DNA of 64,000 nucleotides, taken from positions 2,480,001-2,544,000 of the forward strand of contig OY751487.1 of the NCBI GenBank assembly GCA_963565915.1. The letters run 5' to 3'. This stretch comes from Entoloma clypeatum (Eukaryota; Basidiomycota; Agaricomycetes; Agaricales; Entolomataceae). Shown here one piece after another: positions 51,510 to 61,057 of this stretch; position 1 is the stretch's first letter, and every line of letters starts with the position of its first letter. Made by a program: the position numbers and the translations under genes. Below the pieces are notes generated by a model, which was given only the letters and a program-made list of their open reading frames with translations, ran no database searches and had not been told where the DNA came from.

Positions 51510-53984
51510 GCTTTTCAGCGATTTGTGAATGATATCTTCAGTGACCTCCTCGATGTTACAGTGGTGGTCTACCTCGATGACATTCTCATTTACTCCGATG
51601 ACCCCGCCAAGCACCCCGACGATGTCAAGGAAGTTCTCCGACGTCTCCGCAAGAACAGACTTTACGTCCGCTCCGACAAGTGCGAATTTTCTGTCGACAC
51701 AGTCAAATATCTTGGTTTCATCCTTTCTCCCTCCGGTCTCCGCATGTCCGAAACCAAGGTGAAGACCATTCAAGAGTGGCCTGAACCTCGAAAAGTGAAG
51801 GACGTACAGTCTTTCCTTGGATTCGTGAATTTCTATCGACGTTTCATTCATGGTTATTCGGACATCGTTGTTCCGCTCACCCAACTCACCCGGAAGGGTA
51901 CTCCGTTCCGTTTCTCCGACTCCGCATGGAGTGCGTTCAACGAGTTGAAGCTCGCTTTTACCAAAGCACCGGTCCTCACTCATTGGATTCCTGATCGACC
52001 TATTATCATTGAGACGGACACCTCCGACTACGCACTTGGTGCTATTTTGTCCATCCGGACCTCCGACGAGGAGATACACCCAGTAGCGTTCCACTCCCAC
52101 ACCTTCACCGCCCCGGAACTCAACTACGACATGCACGACAAGGAGTTACTTGCTATCCATGAAGCATTCAAGGTATGGCGACATTACCTTGAAGGCTCCG
52201 CTGCTCCGATCGACGTTGTCACGGACCACAAGAACCTGGAGTACTTCGCCACTACAAAGGTTCTCACCCGCCGACAAGCCCGGTGGTCCGAGTTCCTCTC
52301 TCAGTTCAATCTCTTGATTCGCTTCCGCCCCGGACGTCTCGGTACCAAACCGGACTCTTTGACTAGACGATGGGACGTCTATCCCAAAGAGGGGAATAGC
52401 GACTATGCGTCGGTAAATCCAAGCAACTTCCGACCAGTCTTTTCCCAAGAACAGCTGTCTGCATCTCTCCGAGCTATGGAGTTGTTCACCCCTGTTCTCC
52501 GCGCCACAGTCATAATGGACATTGAACAGTTGCACTCCGACATCCTCCGTTCACTCCCATCCGACCCAATCTATGCTGACCATCTCAAGGAGCCCAAACC
52601 GCACTGGTCCGTAGACTCCGACGGTTTCCTCCGTCATAGTGGTCACATTTACGTCCCTGACTCCGATAACCTCCGGCTCCGCACCCTCCGCAACAAGCAC
52701 GACCATATTCTCTCCAGACACCCCGGACAGAACAAGACAGTTAGTCTCATTCAACAAGATTATACTTGGCCTGGTGTTCGAGACTTTGTCAAAAAGTACT
52801 GCAAATCCTGCACCACTTGCATGCACTCTAAACCTCAACGCCACAAGCCCTATGGTATGCTGAAGCAACTCCCAGTTCCAAACCTTCCATGGAACTCCAT
52901 ATCCATGGACTTCATCGAGACACTTCTGACCTCCGGCGGTTTTGACGCAATCCTTGTTATTGTTGACCGAATGACAAAACAAAGCATTTTTGTTCTGACT
53001 ACAATCCACTGCACCTCCGAAGATCTAGCCACCTTGTTCATCCTGCATGTGTTCTCCAAGCATGGAGTACCGGAACATGTCACCTCCGACCAAGGCCCGG
53101 AGTTCATCTCCCACTTTTTCCGCTCCCTCGGAAAAGCCCTCAACATGACTCTGCACTTCACCTCTGGCTACCATCCTGAAGGCGACGGTCAAACCGAACG
53201 TACCAACCAAACCTTGGAACAGTACCTCCGCATATTCTGCAACTATCAGCAGGACAACTGGTCCGAGCTACTTCCGCTTGCAGAGTTCGCGTACAACAAT
53301 GCTCCGAGTGCTACGACCGGGATCTCGCCCTTCTTCGCCAATAAAGGTTATCATCCGAACCTCTCCGACCATCCAGAGCGCGACCTCGCATCCGCCTGTG
53401 CCCGACAATTTGTCCTAGACCTGGACGAGCTTCACCGAGAACTCAAATCTACAATCCTAAAAGCTCAACGACGTTATCAAGGCCCCGCCGATCTCCGGCA
53501 TGCTCCGCCCCCTCCGCTCGAAGTAGGACAGCAAGCTTTTGTGAAGGCTAAGTTTTTCCGCACTACACGACCCTCCAAAAAGCTGTCTGAAAAGTACCTT
53601 GGCCCCTTTGACATCCTTGCCAGGAATGGTACACACTCTTACACCCTCCGACTTCCGGACACCATACGCGGTGTTCACCCCGTTTTTCACATCTCCATGC
53701 TGGAGCCATCTGTTCCGAATGTCATTCTGAACCAGACAGTAACTCCGCCTCCTCTGATCGACGTTGAAGGAGAAGTGGAATACGAAATCGCCGAAATCCT
53801 TGACACCAAACTGGATCGTCGGCGTTCTTGCAAACTACTCTACCTAGTCCGTTGGCTAGGCTATGAAGGAACCGATGAGGAACAGTCCTGGCTACCCGCC
53901 ACGGAACTCGAACACGCGACGGACTTAGTCGCGGATTTCCACTCCGCGTATCCGGAGAAACCGGGCCCCTTATCACGCCTGTAG
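51510..53984 (+). CDS. pol 3' part of E-family Ty3 (RT from the palm, RNase H, integrase, chromodomain), open
   Basis: 824 codons without a stop, starting in RT at AFQRFVNDIF. YLDD at 51570-51581; FLGFVNFYRRFIHGY; RNase H with ETDTSDYALGAILS, KELLAIHEAF and TDHKNLEYF; integrase zinc finger (HILSRHPG ... CTTCMHSK); catalytic Asp in SISMDFIE, Asp in SDQGPEF, Glu in QTERTNQTLEQ; GPFDI; HPVFHISM; chromodomain EVEYEIAEILD ... LYLVRWLGYE; end GPLSRL. The 5' part of RT, the protease and gag are missing, so it cannot act alone. The lack of any nonsense codon shows the break is recent. A frame running on into M on the left is fortuitous. Confidence 0.92.
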   Translation, partial: AFQRFVNDIFSDLLDVTVVVYLDDILIYSDDPAKHPDDVKEVLRRLRKNRLYVRSDKCEFSVDTVKYLGFILSPSGLRMSETKVKTIQEWPEPRKVKDVQSFLGFVNFYRRFIHGYSDIVVPLTQLTRKGTPFRFSDSAWSAFNELKLAFTKAPVLTHWIPDRPIIIETDTSDYALGAILSIRTSDEEIHPVAFHSHTFTAPELNYDMHDKELLAIHEAFKVWRHYLEGSAAPIDVVTDHKNLEYFATTKVLTRRQARWSEFLSQFNLLIRFRPGRLGTKPDSLTRRWDVYPKEGNSDYASVNPSNFRPVFSQEQLSASLRAMELFTPVLRATVIMDIEQLHSDILRSLPSDPIYADHLKEPKPHWSVDSDGFLRHSGHIYVPDSDNLRLRTLRNKHDHILSRHPGQNKTVSLIQQDYTWPGVRDFVKKYCKSCTTCMHSKPQRHKPYGMLKQLPVPNLPWNSISMDFIETLLTSGGFDAILVIVDRMTKQSIFVLTTIHCTSEDLATLFILHVFSKHGVPEHVTSDQGPEFISHFFRSLGKALNMTLHFTSGYHPEGDGQTERTNQTLEQYLRIFCNYQQDNWSELLPLAEFAYNNAPSATTGISPFFANKGYHPNLSDHPERDLASACARQFVLDLDELHRELKSTILKAQRRYQGPADLRHAPPPPLEVGQQAFVKAKFFRTTRPSKKLSEKYLGPFDILARNGTHSYTLRLPDTIRGVHPVFHISMLEPSVPNVILNQTVTPPPLIDVEGEVEYEIAEILDTKLDRRRSCKLLYLVRWLGYEGTDEEQSWLPATELEHATDLVADFHSAYPEKPGPLSRL

Positions 53985-54049
53985 AACCGCGCAAGACACT
54001 CATATTGCAAAATAAAATAAAATAAAAAAACAATTAGAGGGGGGAGGGG

Positions 54050-54908
54050 CTACTGGGTTTTGGCCTTTTTGGCCGGCGGACCGTCATCCTCCGTTTCTCC
54101 CTCCGCCTCCTCTTTCTCCACTTGCAGTTCCGCAAGCTCCCCGTCCGCCAACCCCTCAACCTCCCCCTCGTTCTTTTCCTCGTCCTCTTCCTCTCCTTCT
54201 TCCTCTTCTCCGTCCTCCGTCTCCAACTCCGGAGCCGCCGCCTCCAGCAGGAAGTTCCGGTAGGCGAGGTGGTTGTTCATAATTTGTAGCTGCCGGAGCA
54301 GCGCCCAACCGACCCTCGCCGACCGCTCCTCCTTCTCCTCCTTCTCCTCCCGGAGCTCCCGGAGCTCCTCCGCGACCCCTGCGCCGCATCAGTTCTTTGC
54401 CCCGCTCGGGCCCACGACCTCCGCGACAGCCTCCTCCATCTTCCCCCATTTCTGCTTCGCCCTCGTCTTGCTGGGCTTCAGGCAAACCCGTTTGCCATCT
54501 TTACACTGCTGGCATGCGGTGCCCTTCCCCTGCCTAAGGAGACTGTCAGTAAGAAAAAGAAGATGAAAAAGCGGGTACTCACAACGCCCACTTGCATTCC
54601 ACCTTTGCCTGCGCACAGGCCTGACACGCCTCCCCCTGGACCTCCGACTCCTCCACTCCACTCTCCGCCCTCTGTTTCCCTGCCTTCTTCGCCCTCTTCT
54701 TCTCCGCCTCCGCCTCCGCCTTTGCCTCCGCCTCTGCCCTCTTCTTCGCCTCTGCCTCCCTCGCCCTCCTCTCGGCCTCGGCCTTCTTCCTTGCCTCCGC
54801 CTCCTCCTTCTCCTTGCGTACCTGCGCCAGACGGCGCAGGAGCTCCTCTTCGGAGTCGTTGAGGTTGGCGCTGGAGCGCGCGGGTTGTGTGTTTGAGTCT
54901 TGGGGCAT
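54050..54908 (-). pseudogene. antisense Zn2Cys6 accessory gene of E-family Ty3, near-complete
   Basis: Lies 65 bp after pol, on the opposite strand, before the LTR at 55028. Exon 1 (54583-54908; a further in-frame ATG is at 54999-55001) has an Ala/Glu/Lys/Arg-rich coiled coil (LLRRLAQVRKEKEEAEARKK...) and then CQACAQAKVEC. A 49-nt intron (54534-54582, GTGAGT...CTTAG) follows. Exon 2 continues CQQCKDGKRVC, then a helical region, an acidic tract and the basic end AKKAKTQ at 54050. Cysteine spacing after splicing is 2-6-10-2-6. One TGA (54389-54391) interrupts exon 2; the copy at 7209-7704 is open there. In-frame similarity between copies, the conserved intron and cysteines argue for a real gene. 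A DNA- or chromatin-binding role in the nucleus is inferred. Confidence 0.7.
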
Positions 54909-55027
54909 GTTGGTGGTAACTGGAAGAAAACCCTTGGGCCGCTCATCTCCGTTAAATAACTGAGACCACATGACCTTGTTTATTTTCTCATGGTCTTCCA
55001 TGGGTGTCAGACCTAAGAGGGGAATAC

Positions 55028-55754
55028 TGTTATATCCGTCTCTGAATCTCCGATCCACTCCGATATTCCTCCGACATTCCAGACATCTGTTACCTCCGCA
55101 TCTCCGCACGTTGCCATCGTGCATTTCATATTCATAACTCCATGCCTTTATGCATTTCATATTCATATTCCCGTTTACTTATGCATCGCCTTTTCCACAT
55201 GGTCCGTTGACCGACATCTCCGATGTTCGTTACAGTCGCTGGCAACTTACGCCACAACTCCGGACCTACTCCGACCATCTCCGTAAAGTAATCTCACTTA
55301 GATATTTAAGCTCGTACCATACCTGTAGTTCCTCAGTTCAAATATCAACAAAGTTCACTCCTCTACTCCCCGTTTATGCCAGAGATCCTCGCTGTGGTAC
55401 AATACGCCGACGACATCCTCATCTACTGCTCTTCCTCCATCGTTACCCTTCGACGAGCTCAGTACTGTGTCCGAGTCACAACTCCGACGTCGTCCGACCA
55501 TTTTCACGTCAACATGTCTCTCACCGAGATCTTTCCGAGAGCCTCCGCACCTCCGACCTCTCCTCCGACCTTCTGAAATGGGACACCTTATCCAACAAAC
55601 GGCGGCGCAACACATATGTTGAAGCCACGTCCCTTCCCTTCGTCGTTCCTCTGCATTTCCGGAGTTCCGCTCCAGTCTCAGTCCTACGTCTGACCTCCGA
55701 CAGACTCCGACGAAGCTCCGACGTTTCACCTACTTAATAGTATATTCGAACTCA
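55028..55754 (+). repeat. LTR of E family (copy 2)
   Basis: 727 bp, TGTTATATC...GAACTCA. It is followed by a gag start rather than plain flank, so one LTR is shared between a 3' half on the left and a new 5' end on the right. A TATTTAAG box lies near 55303. Confidence 0.8.
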
Positions 55755-55779
55755 AACCGTTTTTGGATTCCTGCTAGTC

Positions 55780-55905
55780 ATGGCACTCCGAAACACCAAG
55801 ACAGCAAAAGCCGCAGAAGCTGGCACTTCTAGGCAGCAAGTTCTACAAAATGTTGAACAATGTTTAACAGAACTATCCCCTGTAACTCCGACTACTCCGA
55901 TGTTT
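55780..55905 (+). pseudogene. gag N-terminus of E family, truncated
   Basis: MALRNTKTAKAAEAG... matches the start of gag at 33118. It ends after about 40 codons at a fragment of LTR sequence (GTTTCACCTACTTAATA) that joins element F. Confidence 0.8.
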
Positions 55906-55916
55906 CACCTACTTAA

Positions 55917-56117
55917 TAAGATCGGATATTTGTGGGAGTGGGAACTTGTCTTTGACCTTGAATTTATTGGCCATGCGGTAATCTTGTACCAATCACTTGG
56001 AACCATCCTTCTTGTTGATGAAGAAGCAAGGGGAGCCATAAGGGGATTTGGACAGGCGGATCTTTCCTGTTGCTAGACCCTCATCGATGAATGCGTCCAA
56101 TTCCTCTTGTTCCTTAT
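55917..56117 (-). repeat. about 200-bp duplication inside element F
   Basis: Repeats 56521-56719 (the pol segment around [20 protein letters not shown] and KRLVQDYRM) in the same orientation, with roughly 90% or better identity by eye. It is joined to the truncated RT at 56118. Confidence 0.8.
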
Positions 56118-57485
56118 CTCAACGCGTCCCTCACCAACCACATATCCCAATATAGGACATTTCGTTACTTCCCATAAACACTTCTTTTCCTTTAGGAACA
56201 AATCATTGTCTGATAGGATCTGTAGGATTTCTTCAGTGTTTCGCGCGAGTTCTTCCTTGGTTTTACCGATAACCACGATGTCATCCATGTAGATCACACA
56301 GATACGTCGGCGGATCTGGTCCCGGAATAGACTAGCCATCATTCCAGAGAACGTTCCTGGGGAGTTGCAAAGACCAAAAAACATGACCAATGGTTTGAAC
56401 AATCCTCGACTGGTGAGGAAGGCAGCTTTCCATTCATCGCCCTCCTTGATCCGGACGTTGTTATAGCCCCACATGATGTCCATTTTATTGAAGTAGACCG
56501 CATCTTTCAGTACGTCCAAGAGATTGGATATTCATGGGAGTGGGAACTTGTCTTTGACCGTGAATTTATTGACCATGCGGTAATCTTGTACCAATCGTTT
56601 GGAGCCATCCTTCTTGTTGATGAAGAAGCAAGGGGAGGCATAAGGGGATTTGGACGGGCGGATCTTTCCTGTTGCTAGACCCTCGTCAATGAATGCGTCC
56701 AATTCCTCTTGTTCCTTTTGTGTCATAGGATATGTATTTCCCCCTAGTTCCTTTGGTGCGTCTGGTGTAAGTTCGATACCATGGTCCCATTTCCTCTTCT
56801 TTGGGATCTTATCAAAGTTCTCCTTCTTGAAGAGATGAGCAAATCATTCAACATATGAGGGTCGTTTGGTTGTGGGAGTGACGGCTTCCAAAATAGGGTC
56901 TCCAGGCTTCCATTTTTGATCCGACTTTTTGGGTGCATCTTTGTCGCGCACCTCAACCATGCGAACCCGGTGTTTGCGACCATCAAGGTTAACCCTGAAA
57001 TCCGAGTGTTTGGTTCGACATGTTGTTGGGCACTGGTTAAATGTTACCACGCCGGTTGTCCAATTGATTGTGGGGTTGTGATGTACCAACCAGTCATGTC
57101 CCAAGAGCATGTCCATTCTCCCAATGTCCAGTACCATTGCTTCCATGGTTTCCTGATGTGCTCCCAAATCCAGCTTGATTTCAGCAAGTTGGCTCGCTTT
57201 CTGTTGTCGATTTGGTGATCCATCCGCATTTAGAATTGCTATGGGCGGTATTCCTTGTGTGGGGAGGTTCTGTTTGTGTACTATTCTGGGATGGATGCAT
57301 GTGCATTCACACCCGCTATCAACCTCAGGTCGGATGACCTTTGGTCCTTGTCGTGTTTTGAGCTGAGCTAACAGCCTGATTTCTTGTCTTTTTGGAGGTT
57401 TGTCTCCCTTTACAATCTTAGTTGATGCAGCGGCTTGCTTGGCAGGGATGACATAGGTTCTATTGTCTGCAGTCATACAAGGCAA
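56118..57485 (-). pseudogene. pol of element F (protease and RT)
   Basis: Starts MTADNRTYVIPAKQ with an ATG about 50 nt after gag. Protease DSGCECTCIHP. RT entry, [17 protein letters not shown] near 56287. Stops: TGA 56844-56846 and 56532-56534, the latter where element C has CGA. It ends after [11 protein letters not shown] in RT. Confidence 0.85.
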
Positions 57486-57564
57486 GCAAGTCCGTTTAAT
57501 AGATAAGGGTCACGACTTAGCGTCGTTTAATCAGACCCTTCAGGAAAATCCTTCTTGTTGGTTT

Positions 57565-58810
57565 CTAAGATTGTGGTTTCATCATTCTCGGCATCTTCCT
57601 CAGACACCTTCCTAACCCTTCCAGAGTTCTTCTTTGGCTTGCGGCAATTGTGCGCAATATGTCCTTCTTGGTTGCACATCCCTTGTTTCGGATCTCCTTT
57701 GTGTACTCAGAGTATGTCTTGCCATCACTTGCCACTTGTTCAGAGATTCTGCAGTTGACGTTCTTTTCTAGGATGTATTTCCCAGTTTCTTTTCCAAGGT
57801 TTGACAGCTTCAAGAGTTCTTCAAATTTGTCTAAGAATTTATCAACAGTGCGTTTCTCTTGTCTCAGGACTTTGAGTCTTGCTTTGGCAGTGACTGACTT
57901 GTTGGCGATAGAGAATCGTGTGGCGATATCATCGGAGAAACCTAGCCAGGTGATGTTCTCGTTGTCAACAGCAAGAGCGTCCAACTTGTTACTGGCCCAG
58001 TGCCTGCCGGACCCTTCCATCATGCGGGATAGCACCGCAAGAATCTTCTGATCATCTGTTAGGCTCTTTTGGAACCTGCTGTATAGTTTGGTGGCTTTCC
58101 ACCACTTGTCGAAGGTGTGTCTGTCCTTGAACATCCCAGGATCCTTGATGATCTTGGATGTATCCATTGTTTGTACTGCCGGAGCTTCTGCCATGTCTAG
58201 AGTCTGCAGAGGAGAAGAGGGGTTGGGTTGTTGGGATGAAGATGGGGTTCAGGATACAGTCTTTTGGTCGCGAGAAGGGGTCAAGTCTCTCGTTCTGTGC
58301 CCAATAGTTGTACTCGGTCTGTTGCTCATTGGTGGTGAAGTGGGTGTAGATCTGCTGCTTCGAGTAAGATGTGATGATGTGGCTCTGGGACGTCTCAATG
58401 TGAACATCCTAATCAATCTTCTGATAATGGTTGTCTGGACACCAATAAACTCTCTGTGATCCGAGCTGTCTGGGGTCCTCCTTGAACACAAAAACTTTCG
58501 AGTTTGTTCTGTCGGGTGTTGTAATGCGCGATTTGGTGTTGCCGAGCAAGATGGATGCTCTCTGTATCTCGCCGTGCAGGCGATGCTCATTGTTGTCTAG
58601 TTCTTCATCAAGCACCTGCTGTAGGATGCGACAGATCTCCGATTCGATGTACTGCTGGATGAGTGTAAAATTGATACTGTCTCGAGGACTTAGCTCCTCC
58701 TGTCGGGCTTCTGGTGTGGGGAATGGATTACTGGTGAAGTCTTCAAAGAAGCGTGATGTCTTGACTCGTCTGGTAGTTGCTCTCTTTGCTCTGGGTGAAC
58801 CTAACGAGAT
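57565..58810 (-). pseudogene. gag of element F
   Basis: 57565-58194 has MAEAPAVQTMDTSKII and the capsid segment. It then jumps from KEIRNKG to the last part of the second knuckle region, so the first knuckle and basic linker are deleted. 58249-58810 is the broken N-terminal extension (LDEELDNNEHRLHGEI, IGVQTTIIRRLIR). Confidence 0.75.
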
Positions 58811-58819
58811 TTAGCAACT

Positions 58820-59192
58820 TGTTATGCTTAACAAACTGTTTCAAGGTTCGGGCAGAGTATGCAGGAAGTGGAAAGGCAAAGAGCAATGTGATTGCTAAAT
58901 CTAAGGAATCTACTCTAGTTCAAGGGGTTTATATAGGTACTGACTATAGGCGGTAGCGGATGAGTCAGTACTGCGGAAGGCAGTGCGCATGAGTAAGGCA
59001 ACTGCGGAAGGCTATGTACAATGAGTCATACATACTGCGGAGCTGAGTAAAGCTACCGTGGAATGAGTCAGAGTGGCAGCGAAGGAAATGGAAATAGATG
59101 TTGTGACATAATGTATTCATAAGAGGGCGCCGAGTTGGACCGATAAGTAAAAGTGATGACAACGTCATCTGCATACCGTAGAACCCGTAACA
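58820..59192 (-). repeat. 5' LTR of element F
   Basis: 373 bp, TGTTATGC...CCGTAACA on plus. Close to 36518-36890. It has TATATA near 58930. Confidence 0.85.
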
Positions 59193-59551
59193 TTTAGAAA
59201 TATTCCCATACATAGTCTTCTTTGTATATTACTGTCACCTATTTCTTATTTTTCAATGGGATGTAGGTGTTTCAGCAGCCCTCAGAATCCCTCATATGTG
59301 CCTGACATTTTTTCCCACAGCGCATTTGTCCATGTGTTGTTTTGTTGAGAAAAATTGTAAAAAAAATCAGAAAAATAGAAAAACATCGCGCTGCAGACTA
59401 CTGACTCTCAGACTTGCTGAATCTACACCCCTCGTTTTATACCCTGAGTCATGGAGCAGGTCTCCGACAATGATTCTCATTGATCCTCCATGTTGTCTGA
59501 AGATCAGCATCACAAGGATGGGCCTGGAAGTGCTCCTCCTTCCCGGCTGAG
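59193..59551. other. no recognised feature
   Basis: Unremarkable sequence with poly-A patches (59350-59380). No gene. Confidence 0.45.
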
Positions 59552-59553
59552 TA

Positions 59554-59942
59554 GACAATAGCACAGGTAGTTCCATGGGTACCCAGAGCTCTCCCCATAC
59601 TGATACCCATACAGGGAGTAACCCATGACCCGCAGGTTGATACCAGGCAGGTGCAGGCGGAATTAGAGGGTACAGGTTCCTGCGCGGGTTTTGTGGACAT
59701 TATATATATTAAAACTATATAGATAAATAAATAAATATACTACCCCCACCTTGCGTTTGCGAGTGAGAGGTGCGATGGTGGGGGTGGATGCTGGGTTGGC
59801 CAGTGGCCATTGGGTATGCGAGGGGTGACTGTTAGGCACGAGACATGGCTGTTGGGTGCGGGATATGGCTGTTGGGCATGGGAGGGGGCTGTTATATGTG
59901 AGTGGGGCACGTTGGACACGAGTGGGGGTTCTTGGGCACAAA
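59554..59942 (-). mobile_element. M element, minus orientation, truncated
   Basis: Starts at TA 59552-59553 with GACAATAGCA, then the inverse of 50620-51071, including TATATATTAAAACTATATA and several minisatellite units. Cut by a hAT-type MITE at 59943. Confidence 0.75.
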
Positions 59943-60102
59943 TAGTGTTCAAGGGTTCAGTCCAGTCCGGTTTTTTGACCAAAAAATTGATGAACTGGAG
60001 ACTGGCAGTTCATTTTTTTTTTCTCAAAAACTGGACTGGACTGGACAAGACTGGTTTAAACCAGTTTAAACTGGTAAAATCCTCAACCATTTATAAAGCT
60101 AT
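59943..60102 (+). mobile_element. hAT-type MITE family 1 variant, 5' fragment
   Basis: TAGTGTTCAAGGGTTCAGTC, close to 26913-27070, broken after CCATTTATAAA by a solo LTR. Confidence 0.75.
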
Positions 60103-60535
60103 TGTAAGGGCAACCACTTTCACTTCTCAGTTTTTCTTTCCTTTCTTCCTTTCCTTTCTATTCCACCATCTCCGATGTCCTCCGATCATATCCGCTGCCT
60201 CCAACATCTTATCTGCCTCTCCGCATCCAACGACTTCACGCCCATCCACTACTCCGCACGTTGGATCGCAGGTACTATCATTCATCTTGTTTCCATTCAT
60301 CCCCCATCCCTACTCCCGATCATTGCTCATCATTCATGTGTCTCATTTTATCTCTTATTTCATATCTCATTTTACTATTTATCTCGCTAGCTTGCAGGGG
60401 AATCCTTAGAACTTTCTCTTCAGATCTCCCTTGCAAGGTGTGTGTTGTATTACTTATCAGACTGCTCAATCTAAACTTTGGATCTCCCTTGCAAGTATCT
60501 GAGTTCGAGTCTTGGATCGTAAGGTCGCCCTTACA
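60103..60535 (+). mobile_element. solo LTR, A-family related
   Basis: 433 bp, TGTAAGGGCAACC...GTCGCCCTTACA. Contains AATCCTTAGAACTTTCTCTT, the same priming segment as element A. No 5-bp duplication (GCTAT and GGTTT), so the flanks have changed since insertion. Confidence 0.75.
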
Positions 60536-61057
60536 GGTTTTCTCAAACACAAAAACGACCTTTTGTTACTTCCTCCCTTCCACAACCACTGTAGTCTATA
60601 TGTACTGTGTATATACCATTGTAACATTGTATGTAAATCTACTCAGACCATTCAAATCAAGCCCAAGGACTTAATAAGGTGAATAAAAGCAAAATAGGTC
60701 GAAAATTTGACCAAAAAACTTTGTTTCAGCTTTGGATTCTCCTCATTCAGGGGACCTCACAGCACATCTGTTTTTCAAATTTGGTGCATTCATTATGGAG
60801 ATATAACACTTTTACTGAAATATGCACATTTCATCATTTCTATCTTATCTAGAGATCTAAAAATTATACAAGGTGTTTCAGAAGGTGAATACATATATAT
60901 TGATGGGTTCTATCATGTTAAACTATTATTAGATCATGAGGAAGGCACCATGATGCATTTGCACATTGTTTACTGTTGTTTGGTGTAAAGCGTCGCATCG
61001 CTATATGCTCAAATCCATGGCAAAAATTCATGAAATAAATACATATTTAATGACATA

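Larger units (their letters stand above)
55906..59192 (-). mobile_element. C-family Ty3 'F', 5' part, decayed
   Basis: 5' LTR, gag and pol up to RT, on the minus strand. The 3' half is missing. A local duplication is present at the truncated end. Confidence 0.85.

Noticed and set aside
55150..55737. 195-codon open frame inside the E LTR, also at 33161-33748
   Set aside because: LTRs are rarely coding; the two copies are near-identical at DNA level, so conservation of the frame is not evidence of selection. Kept only as a note under the YADD finding.
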